A stretch of 64,000 nt of DNA from the NCBI GenBank assembly GCA_015472025.1, contig BNHL01000001.1, positions 1,268,501 through 1,332,500 of the forward strand, given 5' to 3'. The notes under the pieces were generated by a model. The model did no database searches. It was given only the letters and a program-made list of their open reading frames with translations, and had not been told where the DNA came from. This DNA is from Cytophagales bacterium WSM2-2. GTDB taxonomy: Bacteria; Bacteroidota; Bacteroidia; Cytophagales; Cyclobacteriaceae. This document shows positions 17,672 through 28,280 of the stretch, one piece after another. A program made the translations under genes and the position numbers. Each line of letters opens with the position of its first letter. Positions within the stretch are counted from its first letter, which is position 1.

Positions 17672-20295
17672 GCACACGACCTCCTCAAATTTTTCAACGC
17701 TTCTTCCGGTGGTATTGCCATCCAAAGTTGCTGAAATACATCGAAGGAGACTTGATGGAATTATACTATGAAAGGTTAGAAGAAAAAGGAAAACGAAAAG
17801 CAGATTTAAGATTCATCATCGATGTGATTCTCTTGTTCAGGCCGGGAATCATCCGGCCGGCAGAAGGTCACAAAAATTTAAACAATTACGGTATGTATAA
17901 AAGTCATTTTAAAACGAGTTGGAGAAATCTTATCAGGAATAAGGGTTATGCAGCTATTAATATTGTCGGTCTTACGCTCGGTATCACTTGCAGCATCGTT
18001 CTTTTTCTGATTGTTAAGAAAGGAAACAGTTACGACAAATACCATGCGAAAGGCGACCGGATTTACAGGGCCGTAACCAAATCAAAAGGAAATGAAGGGT
18101 TCAAATACACACAAGGCATACCGGTTGAATTGCCCGATGCCCTGAAAGAAGATATTTCCGGAATTGAGGAAGTAGCGTTCACTTCTTATCGTAGAGGAAG
18201 CCTTATCTCCGTTTATAGCAACGGTCAGGTAAAAAAATACGAAGAGCCCAAAGGTCTGGCATTTACAGAACCTTCGTTCTTTAAATTATTCGACCGTAAA
18301 ATTTTAATCGGTTCAGCAGCTAAATGTCTTGACGACCCGCACGAAGCGATCATTTCACAAAAGTGGGCGCTAAAATATTTTGGAAAATCCGATCCTGTCG
18401 GAGAATTGGTTGAGTACGACAATGTTCAATACAAGATTACCTCCGTCATGGAAGACTTTCCTGACAACACCGATCTTCCGTTTGATCTCCTGCTTTCGTA
18501 TGCTACCGTCAAAATTCCTCCTGGCAAAAACGGCTGGAGTGGAATCTCCGATGGCGATAACTGTTATTTTTTATTGAAAGGAGGACAGTCAATTGCATCT
18601 GTCGAAGCTCAAATGCCGGCATTCGTCAAAAAACACATGGGTGATGATTCCGATGAAGCAGAAATCGCTTTCATCATGCAGCCACTGCATGCGATTCACT
18701 CCGATTCGCGCTTTGGGAACAACGGCACTAAGCTGCCGATAGAGTCACAAATCGCTTTCAGTATCATTGGTGTTTTCCTATTGATTACGGCTTGCATCAA
18801 TTTCATCAACCTGACCACTGCTGAAGCGATCAAGCGTGTTCGTGAAGTTGGAGTGCGAAAAGTATTAGGCAGTTCACGTAGGCAACTGGTCAGTCAGTTT
18901 CTTATTGAGGCTTTTACAATAACGATACTCGCGACATTGGTATCCTTGGGAGCTGTGCAACTTGCGCTTGGGTTCCTCAACCCAATGATGGAATTCTCTC
19001 TTTCCCTTAACCTGTTTTCTGACAGTAAGGTTTTACTGTTCTTGCTGGCACTTGTTATTGTCATTGCTTTTCTCTCGGGCCTTTATCCTGCATGGATGGT
19101 ATCAGGTTTTCAACCTGTGCTTGCTTTGAAGAATCAGATGAGCAGTGGTAAAAACTCAAGTGGATATGTCTTGCGCAAAGGATTAGTAGTGTTTCAATTT
19201 TTTATCTCTCAATTCTTCCTGATCACGACTATCATCCTCACCCGTCAAATGGATTTCCTGCAAAATCACGAAACGGGCTTTTCAAAGGAAGCCATCATCA
19301 CAGTGTCTATTCCAAAGCAACGAATTACTCCTGAGGCAAGAGCAGCAAATATTCACGCATTAAAAAATGAAGTGCTCCGACTGCCTGGTGTTGAGGATGC
19401 GAGTCTGAATTATTCACCGCCATCAAATAACTCTGTCCTCGGCTCTGATTTTTCAATGGTTGGAAGTGACAAGAACTATAACATGCAGTTTAAACAAGCA
19501 GATGGTGATTATATCAAACTCTACGATATCAAATTGATTGCAGGTGAACCATTACCTGACCTCGATTCCCTGACATGCATTGTTGTCAATGAAAAATTTG
19601 TGAAGACGGCAGGATTTGCAACGAACGAAGAAATTGTTGGAAAAGAAGTTTCGATGTGGGATAGGAAACTGACGGTGAAAGGAGTCGTGAAAGACTTTAA
19701 CACGCAATCACTGGGAAAAGCGATTGAGCCCGTTGTCCTTTTCAATGATGTGAACGGCTACCAAAATCTTTCTATCAAATTGAATATGGCCAGGATGACT
19801 GAGGCAGTGGAAAAAATAGAGAAGACATGGAAAGAAAAATATCCTGAGTTTATTTTCAGCTATTCCTTTGTCGATGAGCAGGTAAAAAATCTTTATCGCG
19901 GTGAACGCAAAATGGCTTCACTTCTCAACGCCTTTACCATCATTGCGATTCTCATCGGTTGCCTCGGCTTATTAGGATTAGTTGCTTTCATTGCTAACCG
20001 GAAAACAAAGGAAGTAGGAATACGAAAAGTACTGGGTGCATCTGTGGAAAGTATCATCTTCCTTTTCTCAAAGGAGTTTGGCAAACTGATCCTGATCGCA
20101 TTTGCTTTGTCAGCACCGCTTGCCGGCTTTGTCATGCACAAGATGCTACAAAAGTTCGCTTATAAAATTGAAATCGGGCCGTCTATCTTTTTGACAGGAC
20201 TGATCTTCAGTTCGCTGATCGTTTTCATTACCGTTGGCTATCGGTCATTCAAGGCATCAACTGCAAACCCGGTCAAAAGTTTGAAAACAGAATAA
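17668..20295 (+). CDS. FtsX/MacB-type orphan ABC permease with prefix domain, copy 1
   Basis: 875 aa from the ATG at 17668, chosen because it overlaps the PadR stop by 4 bases and begins the prefix domain seen in the paralogues (PPQIFQRFFRWYCHPKL, EGDLMELYYERL, FRPGIIRP; residues about 4-66). Then a membrane helix near 97-117, a MacB-like extracytoplasmic domain, an FtsX domain with REVGVRKVLGSSRRQL near 390-405, a central helix, a second periplasmic domain and a second FtsX domain with KEVGIRKVLGAS near 790. Ends NPVKSLKTE. No ATPase is adjacent. Probably acts in export or stress sensing at the inner membrane; substrate unknown. Confidence 0.92.
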   Translation: MSTRPPQIFQRFFRWYCHPKLLKYIEGDLMELYYERLEEKGKRKADLRFIIDVILLFRPGIIRPAEGHKNLNNYGMYKSHFKTSWRNLIRNKGYAAINIVGLTLGITCSIVLFLIVKKGNSYDKYHAKGDRIYRAVTKSKGNEGFKYTQGIPVELPDALKEDISGIEEVAFTSYRRGSLISVYSNGQVKKYEEPKGLAFTEPSFFKLFDRKILIGSAAKCLDDPHEAIISQKWALKYFGKSDPVGELVEYDNVQYKITSVMEDFPDNTDLPFDLLLSYATVKIPPGKNGWSGISDGDNCYFLLKGGQSIASVEAQMPAFVKKHMGDDSDEAEIAFIMQPLHAIHSDSRFGNNGTKLPIESQIAFSIIGVFLLITACINFINLTTAEAIKRVREVGVRKVLGSSRRQLVSQFLIEAFTITILATLVSLGAVQLALGFLNPMMEFSLSLNLFSDSKVLLFLLALVIVIAFLSGLYPAWMVSGFQPVLALKNQMSSGKNSSGYVLRKGLVVFQFFISQFFLITTIILTRQMDFLQNHETGFSKEAIITVSIPKQRITPEARAANIHALKNEVLRLPGVEDASLNYSPPSNNSVLGSDFSMVGSDKNYNMQFKQADGDYIKLYDIKLIAGEPLPDLDSLTCIVVNEKFVKTAGFATNEEIVGKEVSMWDRKLTVKGVVKDFNTQSLGKAIEPVVLFNDVNGYQNLSIKLNMARMTEAVEKIEKTWKEKYPEFIFSYSFVDEQVKNLYRGERKMASLLNAFTIIAILIGCLGLLGLVAFIANRKTKEVGIRKVLGASVESIIFLFSKEFGKLILIAFALSAPLAGFVMHKMLQKFAYKIEIGPSIFLTGLIFSSLIVFITVGYRSFKASTANPVKSLKTE

Positions 20296-20316
20296 AAAAT
20301 AATAAGTCCAATACAT

Positions 20317-22908
20317 ATGATTCAGCCTCCTCACATATTCCTTCGGTTCTTCCGGTGGTTTTGCCGCCCGGAGTTGAAGGATGCTATTGAAGGAGATTTG
20401 ATTGAGTTGTACCGGGAGAGTCGCCTCCAACATGGAAAGAGAAAAGCAGACATCAAATTCGCCGGAGATGTGGCACTCCTTTTTCGCCCTGGAATTATTC
20501 GATCATTTAAAGAAACTAACAGACTAAACTTCACCGATATGCTCGCTAACTATTTCAAAATTGCATTTCGCATCCTGGTCCGCAACAAAGGATATTCATT
20601 CATTAACATTTCAGGGCTGGCCATCGGCATGGCTGCTGCAATCCTAATTATGTTGTGGGTACAAAATGAAATCAGCTACGACCGGTTTCACCCAAATGCC
20701 GAGCGGACCTACAAAATGTTTAGTCGTGATAATAACAACGGACGACTAGACGTGTGGGGAAATACTTCAGCTCTGATTGCACCGGAGTTAAAACAATCCT
20801 ATGCAGAGGTGGAAGATGCTGTGCGTCATCGCAGAGTATTCTTCCTCGTAAAAGCAGGCCAGGAGCGTTTTAACGAGATGGGAGCTTTTACCGATCCTGG
20901 TTTTTTTTCCATGTTCGATTTCAAATTGCTCACCGGCAACAAGAGTGCCCTGGTTAACGACTTTGGGATCGTTCTTTCAAAAAAACTGGCGATCAAACTT
21001 TTTGGAAGTGTCGACTGCATCGGCAAAACAGTCATTGTCAATGACACCGATAATTTCAGCGTTACCGGAGTTTTGAATACACTTCCTGCGAATACTGAAT
21101 TTGATTTTGAATACCTGCTGCCATGGAATTATATGACAAGACTCGGTTGGGATAATGGCCAGACATGGGCCAACACCAACACGCAAACATTTGTCACACT
21201 AAAGACCGGGTCTTCTTTTGATTTATTTGATTCCAAAATCCGGAGTATTGTTAAAAGCCATATTCCGAAAGGAGACGGATCTACCCGCGAAGTTCTCACC
21301 CATCCACTGACAAAAGTGCATTTGTATTCGAATGCTGAAAACGGGGAACTGACCCGGGGTCGAATTGAAACAGTAGAGCTATTCATTGTTATTGCCGGGC
21401 TTGTTCTTCTCATTGCCTGCATCAACTTCATGAACCTGATGACCGCTCGAAGTGAGAAACGTGCTCAGGAAGTTGGCGTCCGGAAAATTGTAGGCGCCCT
21501 CAAGCGTTCTCTAGTAACTCAATTCATTAGTGAAAGCACGTTGCTAACGGTCATAGCTTTTGTAATGTCCCTTGCACTTGTTCAATTGGCGTTGGGAGCA
21601 TTCAATCAGATTGTGAACACGCAACTGCATTTGCCGTACGACAACTTACAGTTTTGGATGTATGCACTCGCACTGATTCTGCTTACCGGGCTCCTTGCTG
21701 GAAGTTACCCTGCGTTTTTTCTTTCCTCCTCAAAGCCTATCAAAGTATTGAAAGGAACATTTCATAAAGTAAATGCGCTTGTAACACCTCGAAAAGTCCT
21801 GGTTGTAATGCAATTCACTTTCGCAATTGTGTTAAGTCTATGCGCCCTCATGGTGCAACGTCAAATTCAGTTTGCACAAGACAGGGATGCGGGTTACAAC
21901 AAATCGAATGTTGCTTATAATTTCATGCAAGGTGAAATTCCAATTCACTTTGAATCGATCAAAAACGAACTCATTGCAAGCGGAGCTGCTGTTTCAGTCA
22001 CCCGCACATTTTCTCCCGTTATTTCCATCTGGAGCTTCGCAAGCGAATTAAGCTGGCAAGGCAGTGATGAATCAGACAAAAAAATAAATTTTTTACAATA
22101 CGGAGCCGATGCCGATCTGGCAAGGACCTTCGGAATGCAGGTGAAGCTGGGTCGCGACCTGGACATTAAGACTTTTCCGTCTGATACAACTGCAGTGCTC
22201 TTGAATGAAGCAGCTGTAGACATCATGCGACTGAAAGATCCGATTGGTGAAACTATCAAAGACAACACCGGAACAACCTGGCATGTCGTAGGAGTTGTCA
22301 AAGATTTTATTGTTCAATCCCCCTATGATCGCATCAACCCGATGATCATTAACGGGTGGACCGAACGTTATGGCGTTTTGAATTTCAAATTGAATCCGGC
22401 AAATGATCAGGCAACGAACCTGGCGCTGGCAGAAAAAGTTTTTAAAAAATACAATCCGGAATACCCTTTCGAATATTTCTTCGCTGAAGACTTTTACAAT
22501 CGCAAGTTTGGAAACGAACGGCAAACAGCTACTCTTGCAGCGTCATTTGCAGGGCTCACTATTTTCATCTCCTGTCTTGGATTATTCGGGCTGGCAGCTT
22601 ACATGGCCGAAAGCAGAACGAAAGAAATTGGAGTTCGCAAAGTGTTGGGTGCCTCAACATTGCGTATTACGACTTTGCTTTCCATCGACTTTGTGAAGTT
22701 GGTATTCATCGCTATACTCTTCGCCTCTCCTCTGGCGTGGTTCGTCATTAACAACTGGCTGCAATCATTCAATTATAGAGTATCTGTTGGAGTTGGAATT
22801 TTTATTCAGACAGGAATAGTTGCTATAGTCGTAGCGCTGGCCACTGTTATTTTCCAGGCAGTGAAGGCTGCTACTGCAAATCCTATCTCAAGCCTGAAAT
22901 CAGAGTAA
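20317..22908 (+). CDS. FtsX/MacB-type orphan ABC permease with prefix domain, copy 2
   Basis: 863 aa, same architecture as copy 1: prefix domain at about 1-65 (PPHIFLRFFRWFCRPEL, IEGDLIELYRES, FRPGIIRS), first helix near 95-118 (INISGLAIGMAAAILIML), periplasmic domain, FtsX domain with QEVGVRKIVGALKRSL, and C-terminal FtsX domain with KEIGVRKVLGASTLRI, ending NPISSLKSE. 21 nt separate it from copy 1, and 5 nt from copy 3, so the first three copies read as one operon. The periplasmic domains differ most between copies, which suggests different ligands or partners. Confidence 0.92.
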   Translation: MIQPPHIFLRFFRWFCRPELKDAIEGDLIELYRESRLQHGKRKADIKFAGDVALLFRPGIIRSFKETNRLNFTDMLANYFKIAFRILVRNKGYSFINISGLAIGMAAAILIMLWVQNEISYDRFHPNAERTYKMFSRDNNNGRLDVWGNTSALIAPELKQSYAEVEDAVRHRRVFFLVKAGQERFNEMGAFTDPGFFSMFDFKLLTGNKSALVNDFGIVLSKKLAIKLFGSVDCIGKTVIVNDTDNFSVTGVLNTLPANTEFDFEYLLPWNYMTRLGWDNGQTWANTNTQTFVTLKTGSSFDLFDSKIRSIVKSHIPKGDGSTREVLTHPLTKVHLYSNAENGELTRGRIETVELFIVIAGLVLLIACINFMNLMTARSEKRAQEVGVRKIVGALKRSLVTQFISESTLLTVIAFVMSLALVQLALGAFNQIVNTQLHLPYDNLQFWMYALALILLTGLLAGSYPAFFLSSSKPIKVLKGTFHKVNALVTPRKVLVVMQFTFAIVLSLCALMVQRQIQFAQDRDAGYNKSNVAYNFMQGEIPIHFESIKNELIASGAAVSVTRTFSPVISIWSFASELSWQGSDESDKKINFLQYGADADLARTFGMQVKLGRDLDIKTFPSDTTAVLLNEAAVDIMRLKDPIGETIKDNTGTTWHVVGVVKDFIVQSPYDRINPMIINGWTERYGVLNFKLNPANDQATNLALAEKVFKKYNPEYPFEYFFAEDFYNRKFGNERQTATLAASFAGLTIFISCLGLFGLAAYMAESRTKEIGVRKVLGASTLRITTLLSIDFVKLVFIAILFASPLAWFVINNWLQSFNYRVSVGVGIFIQTGIVAIVVALATVIFQAVKAATANPISSLKSE

Positions 22909-22913
22909 AGAAA

Positions 22914-25505
22914 ATGAGAAAACCTCCACAGTTTTTCCTTAGATTCTTCCGCTGGTTCTGCCATCCGGAATTAAAGGGCAGCATTGAGGGGGATTTGATG
23001 GAATTATATTATGAAAGATGCAGGACATACGGAAAGAGAAACGCGGATTGGAAATTCAATGCCGATGTCATTCTTCTTTTCCGGCCTGGAATCATAAAAC
23101 CATTGAAAGGTTATCGAAACGAAAACAACTACGATATGTTTAAGAATTATTTTAAAACTGCATTTAGAAATTTAGCGAACAGCAAATTTTATAGCGGCCT
23201 CAATTTGACAGGGCTTACCTTGGGGCTCACCGTAGGACTACTCATTTTATTGTGGGTAAGTGAGGAGTTGAGTTACGACAGATTTCACCAGAAGTCCGAC
23301 CGGATTTACCGAATGAGCGTAAACCTGGAGTCATCAGGAAAGAAATTTGCCGTCCAGGTCGTTCAACCAACAATTGCCCATTACGGGCTGGCAGAGGTAC
23401 CTGCCATTCAGCAAGCCGTTCGCGTCAGCGACTGTTACGACTTCACAGTATTTCGCTTTAATGATGTTGTGCTGAAAGACAATATAGCGATGTATGCAGA
23501 CCCTTCTTTTTTCACTGTATTTGATTATCCTTTGCTAAAAGGAAATAAAAACAATCCTTTTCCGGTGACGGAGTCTGTCATCCTCACGGAGAAAGCTTCC
23601 AAACGTTTTTTCGGTGACGCTGATCCTGTCGGTAAAATTCTTGTAGCCGACAACAAAGACAACTTCGTTGTGAGTGGTTTACTGAAGGATTTCCCAGAGA
23701 ACTCTTCGCTTAAATGCGACTTGGTATTTTCCACAAGCCTTGTAAAAAAATTGCAGAAAGAACGGGGCGAAGGTTCGTTCGATGAAGATTCATGGGGTAA
23801 TTATGGTTGGGTTACGTTTTTAGAGTTGCAGCCGGGGGCTTCAATTAAAGCCGTGGAAGATCAGCTTACAAAGATCAATGTTAGTCATCAGCCCAATTTG
23901 AGACCGATAGACGTGGGTTACTACACGTTGCAGCCACTGAAAGACATTCATCTTTATAATGCTGACGGAGCACCTGCAGGACTGCAAACCGTGAAAATAT
24001 TTTCGATTGTTGCACTACTCATCCTGTTGATCGCTTCTATCAACTATGTCAATCTTTCCACCGCTCGAGCTATGCTGCGCTTTAAAGAAGTCAGTGTGCG
24101 CAAGATCGTGGGTGCCACCAGGAGCCAGCTTTTCCTGCAATTCATCGTCCAAACATTTGTGTTTTTCTTCATTGCTCTGGTGTTTGCCATGACGTTTATC
24201 TCGTTGACCATGCCGCTTTACAATGAGATAGCAGGAAAAAATATGAGATTCGATTTGTTCGATCCGATGATGTGGCGTGTGATTGGCGGAACGTTGCTAT
24301 TTACGCTCGTGATCTCAAGCATCTACCCGGCACTCCTGTTGTCATCGTTCCATCCGATCAATGCGTTAAAAGCAAAGCTTTCATTCGGAATTGGAAACAC
24401 TGCGTTCCGAAAAATTCTGGTCGTCTGCCAGTTTGCTTTTTCAGTAGGGCTCATCATCGCCACCCTGATGATTGGCAAACAACTCAGCTATGTCCTGGAG
24501 AAAGAATTGGGTTACGATAAATCGTATGTAATCTCATTGAACATGCAAAAAATGGAAGGACACTATGAGAAAGTAAAAAGCGAATTGCTCGCGCACCAAA
24601 GCGTATCTGGTGTGACCAGTGCTACCAGTAACATCATAAATGTACCAGGCTCTACGCTAGATGTTGAATGGGATGGAAAAAATCCGGATGCTACTTTCTT
24701 TTTTCACAAAGCCGGCATCGATAAAGACTTCATTCCTCTATTTAAGATGGACCTCGTAGAAGGAAACAATTTCACAGGGGCAAAGGCCGACTCCATTCAT
24801 TATATTCTGAACGAAACCGCTGTTCGCGAAAGTGGTATAAAAGATCCTATCGGTAAGAAATTCAGACTTCACCGGGTAACCGGAACGATCGTAGGTGTAG
24901 TAAAAGACTTCCACTTTGTTTCGTTGAAGCAAAAGATACAGCCGTTTGTATTTTTTTATCAGCCTGTGAGTTCAAAGCTTTTTGTTAAAACCAATGGCCG
25001 CGATTTACCCGAAACCATAGTGAAGCTGGAAAAAATTTGGAAAGAATACAACGAAGGTTTTCCTTTTGATTATTCCTTCCTGGACGAGCGATACAAAAGT
25101 CATTATCAGGCTGAGCAGCGCACTGGCAAACTTTTCGCTGCGTTTACCGGTGTAGCAATGATAATTTCATGTTTGGGGTTGCTGGGACTGGCCACTTATA
25201 CAGCAGAGCGAAAAGTAAAAGAGATTGGCATCCGTAAAGTGTTGGGCGCGAGCGTGAGCAGTATTACTTATTTATTATCCAGGGATTTTTTGGTTCTGAT
25301 CGGCATTTCGATAGCTATTGCAGTACCGTTGACACTGATGTTGATGCAGCGATGGATGCAAGGTTTTGCCTACCGGGCAACGTTGCAATGGTGGGTTGTT
25401 CTTCTCGCAGGACTATCGACCATATTCATTGCCTTTTTGGCCATCAGTCTTCAAACGATACGCTCGGCACGCGAGAATCCCGTAAAAAGTTTAAGATCGG
25501 AATGA
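22914..25505 (+). CDS. FtsX/MacB-type orphan ABC permease with prefix domain, copy 3
   Basis: 863 aa. Prefix domain (PPQFFLRFFRWFCHPEL, EGDLMELYYERC, FRPGIIKP), helix near 95-117, periplasmic domain, FtsX domain with KEVSVRKIVGATRSQL, second periplasmic domain, C-terminal FtsX domain with KEIGIRKVLGASVSSI, ending NPVKSLRSE. Starts 5 nt after copy 2. The intergenic repeat that follows (25506-25584) is the first of a set found only behind copies 3-6. Confidence 0.92.
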   Translation: MRKPPQFFLRFFRWFCHPELKGSIEGDLMELYYERCRTYGKRNADWKFNADVILLFRPGIIKPLKGYRNENNYDMFKNYFKTAFRNLANSKFYSGLNLTGLTLGLTVGLLILLWVSEELSYDRFHQKSDRIYRMSVNLESSGKKFAVQVVQPTIAHYGLAEVPAIQQAVRVSDCYDFTVFRFNDVVLKDNIAMYADPSFFTVFDYPLLKGNKNNPFPVTESVILTEKASKRFFGDADPVGKILVADNKDNFVVSGLLKDFPENSSLKCDLVFSTSLVKKLQKERGEGSFDEDSWGNYGWVTFLELQPGASIKAVEDQLTKINVSHQPNLRPIDVGYYTLQPLKDIHLYNADGAPAGLQTVKIFSIVALLILLIASINYVNLSTARAMLRFKEVSVRKIVGATRSQLFLQFIVQTFVFFFIALVFAMTFISLTMPLYNEIAGKNMRFDLFDPMMWRVIGGTLLFTLVISSIYPALLLSSFHPINALKAKLSFGIGNTAFRKILVVCQFAFSVGLIIATLMIGKQLSYVLEKELGYDKSYVISLNMQKMEGHYEKVKSELLAHQSVSGVTSATSNIINVPGSTLDVEWDGKNPDATFFFHKAGIDKDFIPLFKMDLVEGNNFTGAKADSIHYILNETAVRESGIKDPIGKKFRLHRVTGTIVGVVKDFHFVSLKQKIQPFVFFYQPVSSKLFVKTNGRDLPETIVKLEKIWKEYNEGFPFDYSFLDERYKSHYQAEQRTGKLFAAFTGVAMIISCLGLLGLATYTAERKVKEIGIRKVLGASVSSITYLLSRDFLVLIGISIAIAVPLTLMLMQRWMQGFAYRATLQWWVVLLAGLSTIFIAFLAISLQTIRSARENPVKSLRSE

Positions 25506-25584
25506 AATAGTTGATCGTTGTTGGTTATCAATATTAGTAAACGCCAACAACCGAACAACGAGCCACCAATAACTGATAACGAAA
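25506..25584. repeat. Intergenic imperfect inverted repeat, between permease copies 3 and 4
   Basis: 79 bases made almost wholly of the words GTTGTTGGTTAT, CCAACAACC, CAATAACT and ATAACGAAA, with left-side words repeated as complements on the right, so the transcript can fold. The same words recur at 28210, 30885 and 33608. Confidence 0.6.
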
Positions 25585-28209
25585 ATGACACCTCCGAAAC
25601 TCCCTCTTCGCTTCTTCCGGTGGTTTTGCCATCCGGAGTTAAAAAGCAGCATCGAAGGGGATTTGATGGAGTTGTATCATGAAAAGCTAAAAGAATCCGG
25701 AAAGAGAAAAGCAGACTTGAAATTTTCCATCGATGTGCTGCTGCTCTTCAGGCCGGGTATTATCAGACAGGCAAAAGGATATAAAAAATTAAATCGTTGG
25801 ACTATGTACAAAAGCTATTTTAAGATCGGGTGGCGAAATATGCTTCGCAATAAAGGGTACTCCCTTATTAACATCGGTGGGTTAGCTGTAGGAATGGCCG
25901 TGGCCATCATCAACGGACTTTGGATATGGGATGAATTGTCTTTTAACAAGTACTACCAGAACTACGATCATATCGCGCAAATAGCGGAGACCGAGGGAGA
26001 TGGGAAAAAGTGGACAGGCACAACGATGACCTATCCTTTGGGGGCCGAGCTTATCAATAATTATCATTCACACTTCAAACACATCGTACGATCTTCCTGG
26101 GGCGGGGAGTATATCCTCTCTTCTGGTGAAAAAATGATTTCTGTACCCGGCCTCTACGCAGACGCTGCTGCACCGGAAATGTTCACATTCAAAATGATCC
26201 ATGGGGCAAGAACAGGACTGAACGATACGCACTCCATTATGATTTCTACTTCTCTTGCAAAACAACTTTTCGGCGATGACGATCCCCTCAACAAAGTGAT
26301 CAGGATGAGTAACAAAACGGATGTAACTGTCACGGGCGTTTATGAAGATTTTCCGCTCAATACCAAGTTCAATGAAGTCAGGTTTTTTGCACCCTGGAGT
26401 TTATACTTAATCGAAAACAAATGGATTGAAGAAAGAGCATTAACAAATTGGCGAAATCATTTCATCAAGATCTATGCTGAAATACTTCCTTCTTCAAATT
26501 TTGACGCAACAACCGAGCAGATTAAAAATGCCTTGCAGTTTGATCCTGCAGACCGGGAGGATGCCGTAAAAAAGCAGCAGCATATTTTTCTGTATCCTAT
26601 GAGTCAATGGCACCTGTCTCCGGAAAAGCAAGGGGTGATTTCTCCTCTCCGCATGGTTTGGCTCGTAGGAACCATCGGTTTATTTGTGCTATTGCTCGCC
26701 TGCATCAACTTCATGAATTTAAGTACAGCGCGATCAGAAAAACGCGCCAAGGAAGTAGGTATTCGCAAAACGATTGGCTCCATTCGCAGTCAGTTGGTCA
26801 ACCAGTTTTTTACTGAGTCTCTCCTCGTAGTCTTCATTGCTTTTCTTGCTGCTATTTTATTTGCTTCACTCTCATTGCCATCTTTCAATGAAATTGCTGG
26901 CAAACAAATTTCCATGCCATGGACGAATCTGAATTTTTGGCTAATCGGAGCGGGATTTATTTTAATCACGAGTGCTTTGTCGGGAAGTTATCCTGCTTTG
27001 TACCTGTCGTCATTTAAACCTATCAAAGTATTGAAAGGTACTTTTCATTCCGGACGCTTTGCTTCCGTTCCACGCAAAGTCCTGGTGGTATTGCAATTTT
27101 CTATTTCCGTTATTCTCATCATTGGTACCATCGTTGTTTACCAGCAAATTCAGTACGCCAAAAGTCGCCCGGTAGGTTACACGCGTGAAGGGTTGATTAT
27201 GATCAAAAAGAAATCTCGGGATTTTTATGGCAAGTACGATGTATTGAGAAACGAGTTAAAAAATACCGGAGTCGTGGAGGAAGTATCTGAATCAATGGGT
27301 TCAGTTACAGAAGTCGCCTCCGGAAACAACGGATGGGATTGGAAGGGCAAGGATCCTAACCTGGATAAAAGTTTCGCAACCCTGTCTGTATCTCATTATC
27401 ATGGAAAAACAGCAGGATGGCAGTTTATTGAAGGGCGCGATTTCTCAAGAGCAAATGCCAGCGACTCATCCGGTATTGTAATCAATGAAACTGCAGCCAA
27501 CCTCATGGGGCTGAAAAATCCTACGGGTGAGCCCGTAAGTTGGACCTGGTGGGAAGATAAACGGGTGATCAACTACAAGATCCTTGGGGTGATTAAAGAT
27601 ATGGTTATGAGTTCACCATACAAACCCATCGAGCCCACGGTTTTCTATTTGAAAGGATTTAATGGTTCTCCCAACTGGATCAACATTAAAATCAATTCTC
27701 ACGTACCGACAAACGAAGCGTTGGCAAAAATTGAATCTGTATTCAAGAAAGTAATTCCCATCGCTCCGTTCGAATACAAATTCGCAGATCAGGAATATGC
27801 CATGAAGTTTGCAACAGAAGAAAGGATCGGCAAATTGGCTTCGGTTTTTGCGGTGCTTGCCATCTTCATTAGTTGTTTGGGTTTGTTCGGACTCGCTTCA
27901 TTCGTAGCAGAGCAACGCACCAAGGAAATCGGCATTCGCAAAATCTTAGGAGCTTCTATAGCAAGCTTGTGGAAAATGTTATCAAGAGACTTTGTCCTTC
28001 TTGTCATGCTGTCATGTGTGCTTTCGATTCCGTTGGCTTACTATTTACTTGACAGTTGGCTTCAAAAATATACTTACCGGATTGAAATATCCGTTTGGAC
28101 ATTTGTTTCAACCTGTATCGTTGCCTTGGTAATTACATTATTGACAGTAAGTTTTCAGGCGATCAAGGCAGCTGTTGCAAACCCGGTGAATAGTTTGAGA
28201 TCGGAGTAA
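25585..28209 (+). CDS. FtsX/MacB-type orphan ABC permease with prefix domain, copy 4
   Basis: 874 aa. Prefix domain starts MTPPKLPLRFFRWFCHPEL, a start shared almost exactly with copies 5 and 6, so these three form a closer subgroup. Then EGDLMELYHEKL and FRPGIIRQ, helix near 96-116, periplasmic domain with many Trp and Tyr, FtsX domain with KEVGIRKTIGSIRSQL, and C-terminal FtsX domain with KEIGIRKILGASIASL, ending NPVNSLRSE. Flanked on both sides by the intergenic inverted repeats. Confidence 0.92.
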   Translation: MTPPKLPLRFFRWFCHPELKSSIEGDLMELYHEKLKESGKRKADLKFSIDVLLLFRPGIIRQAKGYKKLNRWTMYKSYFKIGWRNMLRNKGYSLINIGGLAVGMAVAIINGLWIWDELSFNKYYQNYDHIAQIAETEGDGKKWTGTTMTYPLGAELINNYHSHFKHIVRSSWGGEYILSSGEKMISVPGLYADAAAPEMFTFKMIHGARTGLNDTHSIMISTSLAKQLFGDDDPLNKVIRMSNKTDVTVTGVYEDFPLNTKFNEVRFFAPWSLYLIENKWIEERALTNWRNHFIKIYAEILPSSNFDATTEQIKNALQFDPADREDAVKKQQHIFLYPMSQWHLSPEKQGVISPLRMVWLVGTIGLFVLLLACINFMNLSTARSEKRAKEVGIRKTIGSIRSQLVNQFFTESLLVVFIAFLAAILFASLSLPSFNEIAGKQISMPWTNLNFWLIGAGFILITSALSGSYPALYLSSFKPIKVLKGTFHSGRFASVPRKVLVVLQFSISVILIIGTIVVYQQIQYAKSRPVGYTREGLIMIKKKSRDFYGKYDVLRNELKNTGVVEEVSESMGSVTEVASGNNGWDWKGKDPNLDKSFATLSVSHYHGKTAGWQFIEGRDFSRANASDSSGIVINETAANLMGLKNPTGEPVSWTWWEDKRVINYKILGVIKDMVMSSPYKPIEPTVFYLKGFNGSPNWINIKINSHVPTNEALAKIESVFKKVIPIAPFEYKFADQEYAMKFATEERIGKLASVFAVLAIFISCLGLFGLASFVAEQRTKEIGIRKILGASIASLWKMLSRDFVLLVMLSCVLSIPLAYYLLDSWLQKYTYRIEISVWTFVSTCIVALVITLLTVSFQAIKAAVANPVNSLRSE

Positions 28210-28280
28210 AGTTGCTAGTTATTGGTTGTTAGTTATTCGTAAATGCAAGCAACCAGTAAATAAAATAAATGAAATAAGAA
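28210..28280. repeat. Intergenic imperfect inverted repeat, between permease copies 4 and 5
   Basis: 71 bases. The left half keeps the set's words (GTTATTGGTTGTTAGTTATT, then CGTAAATGCAAGCAACC); the right half has decayed to an A-rich run before the next ATG. Most degenerate member of the set. Confidence 0.5.
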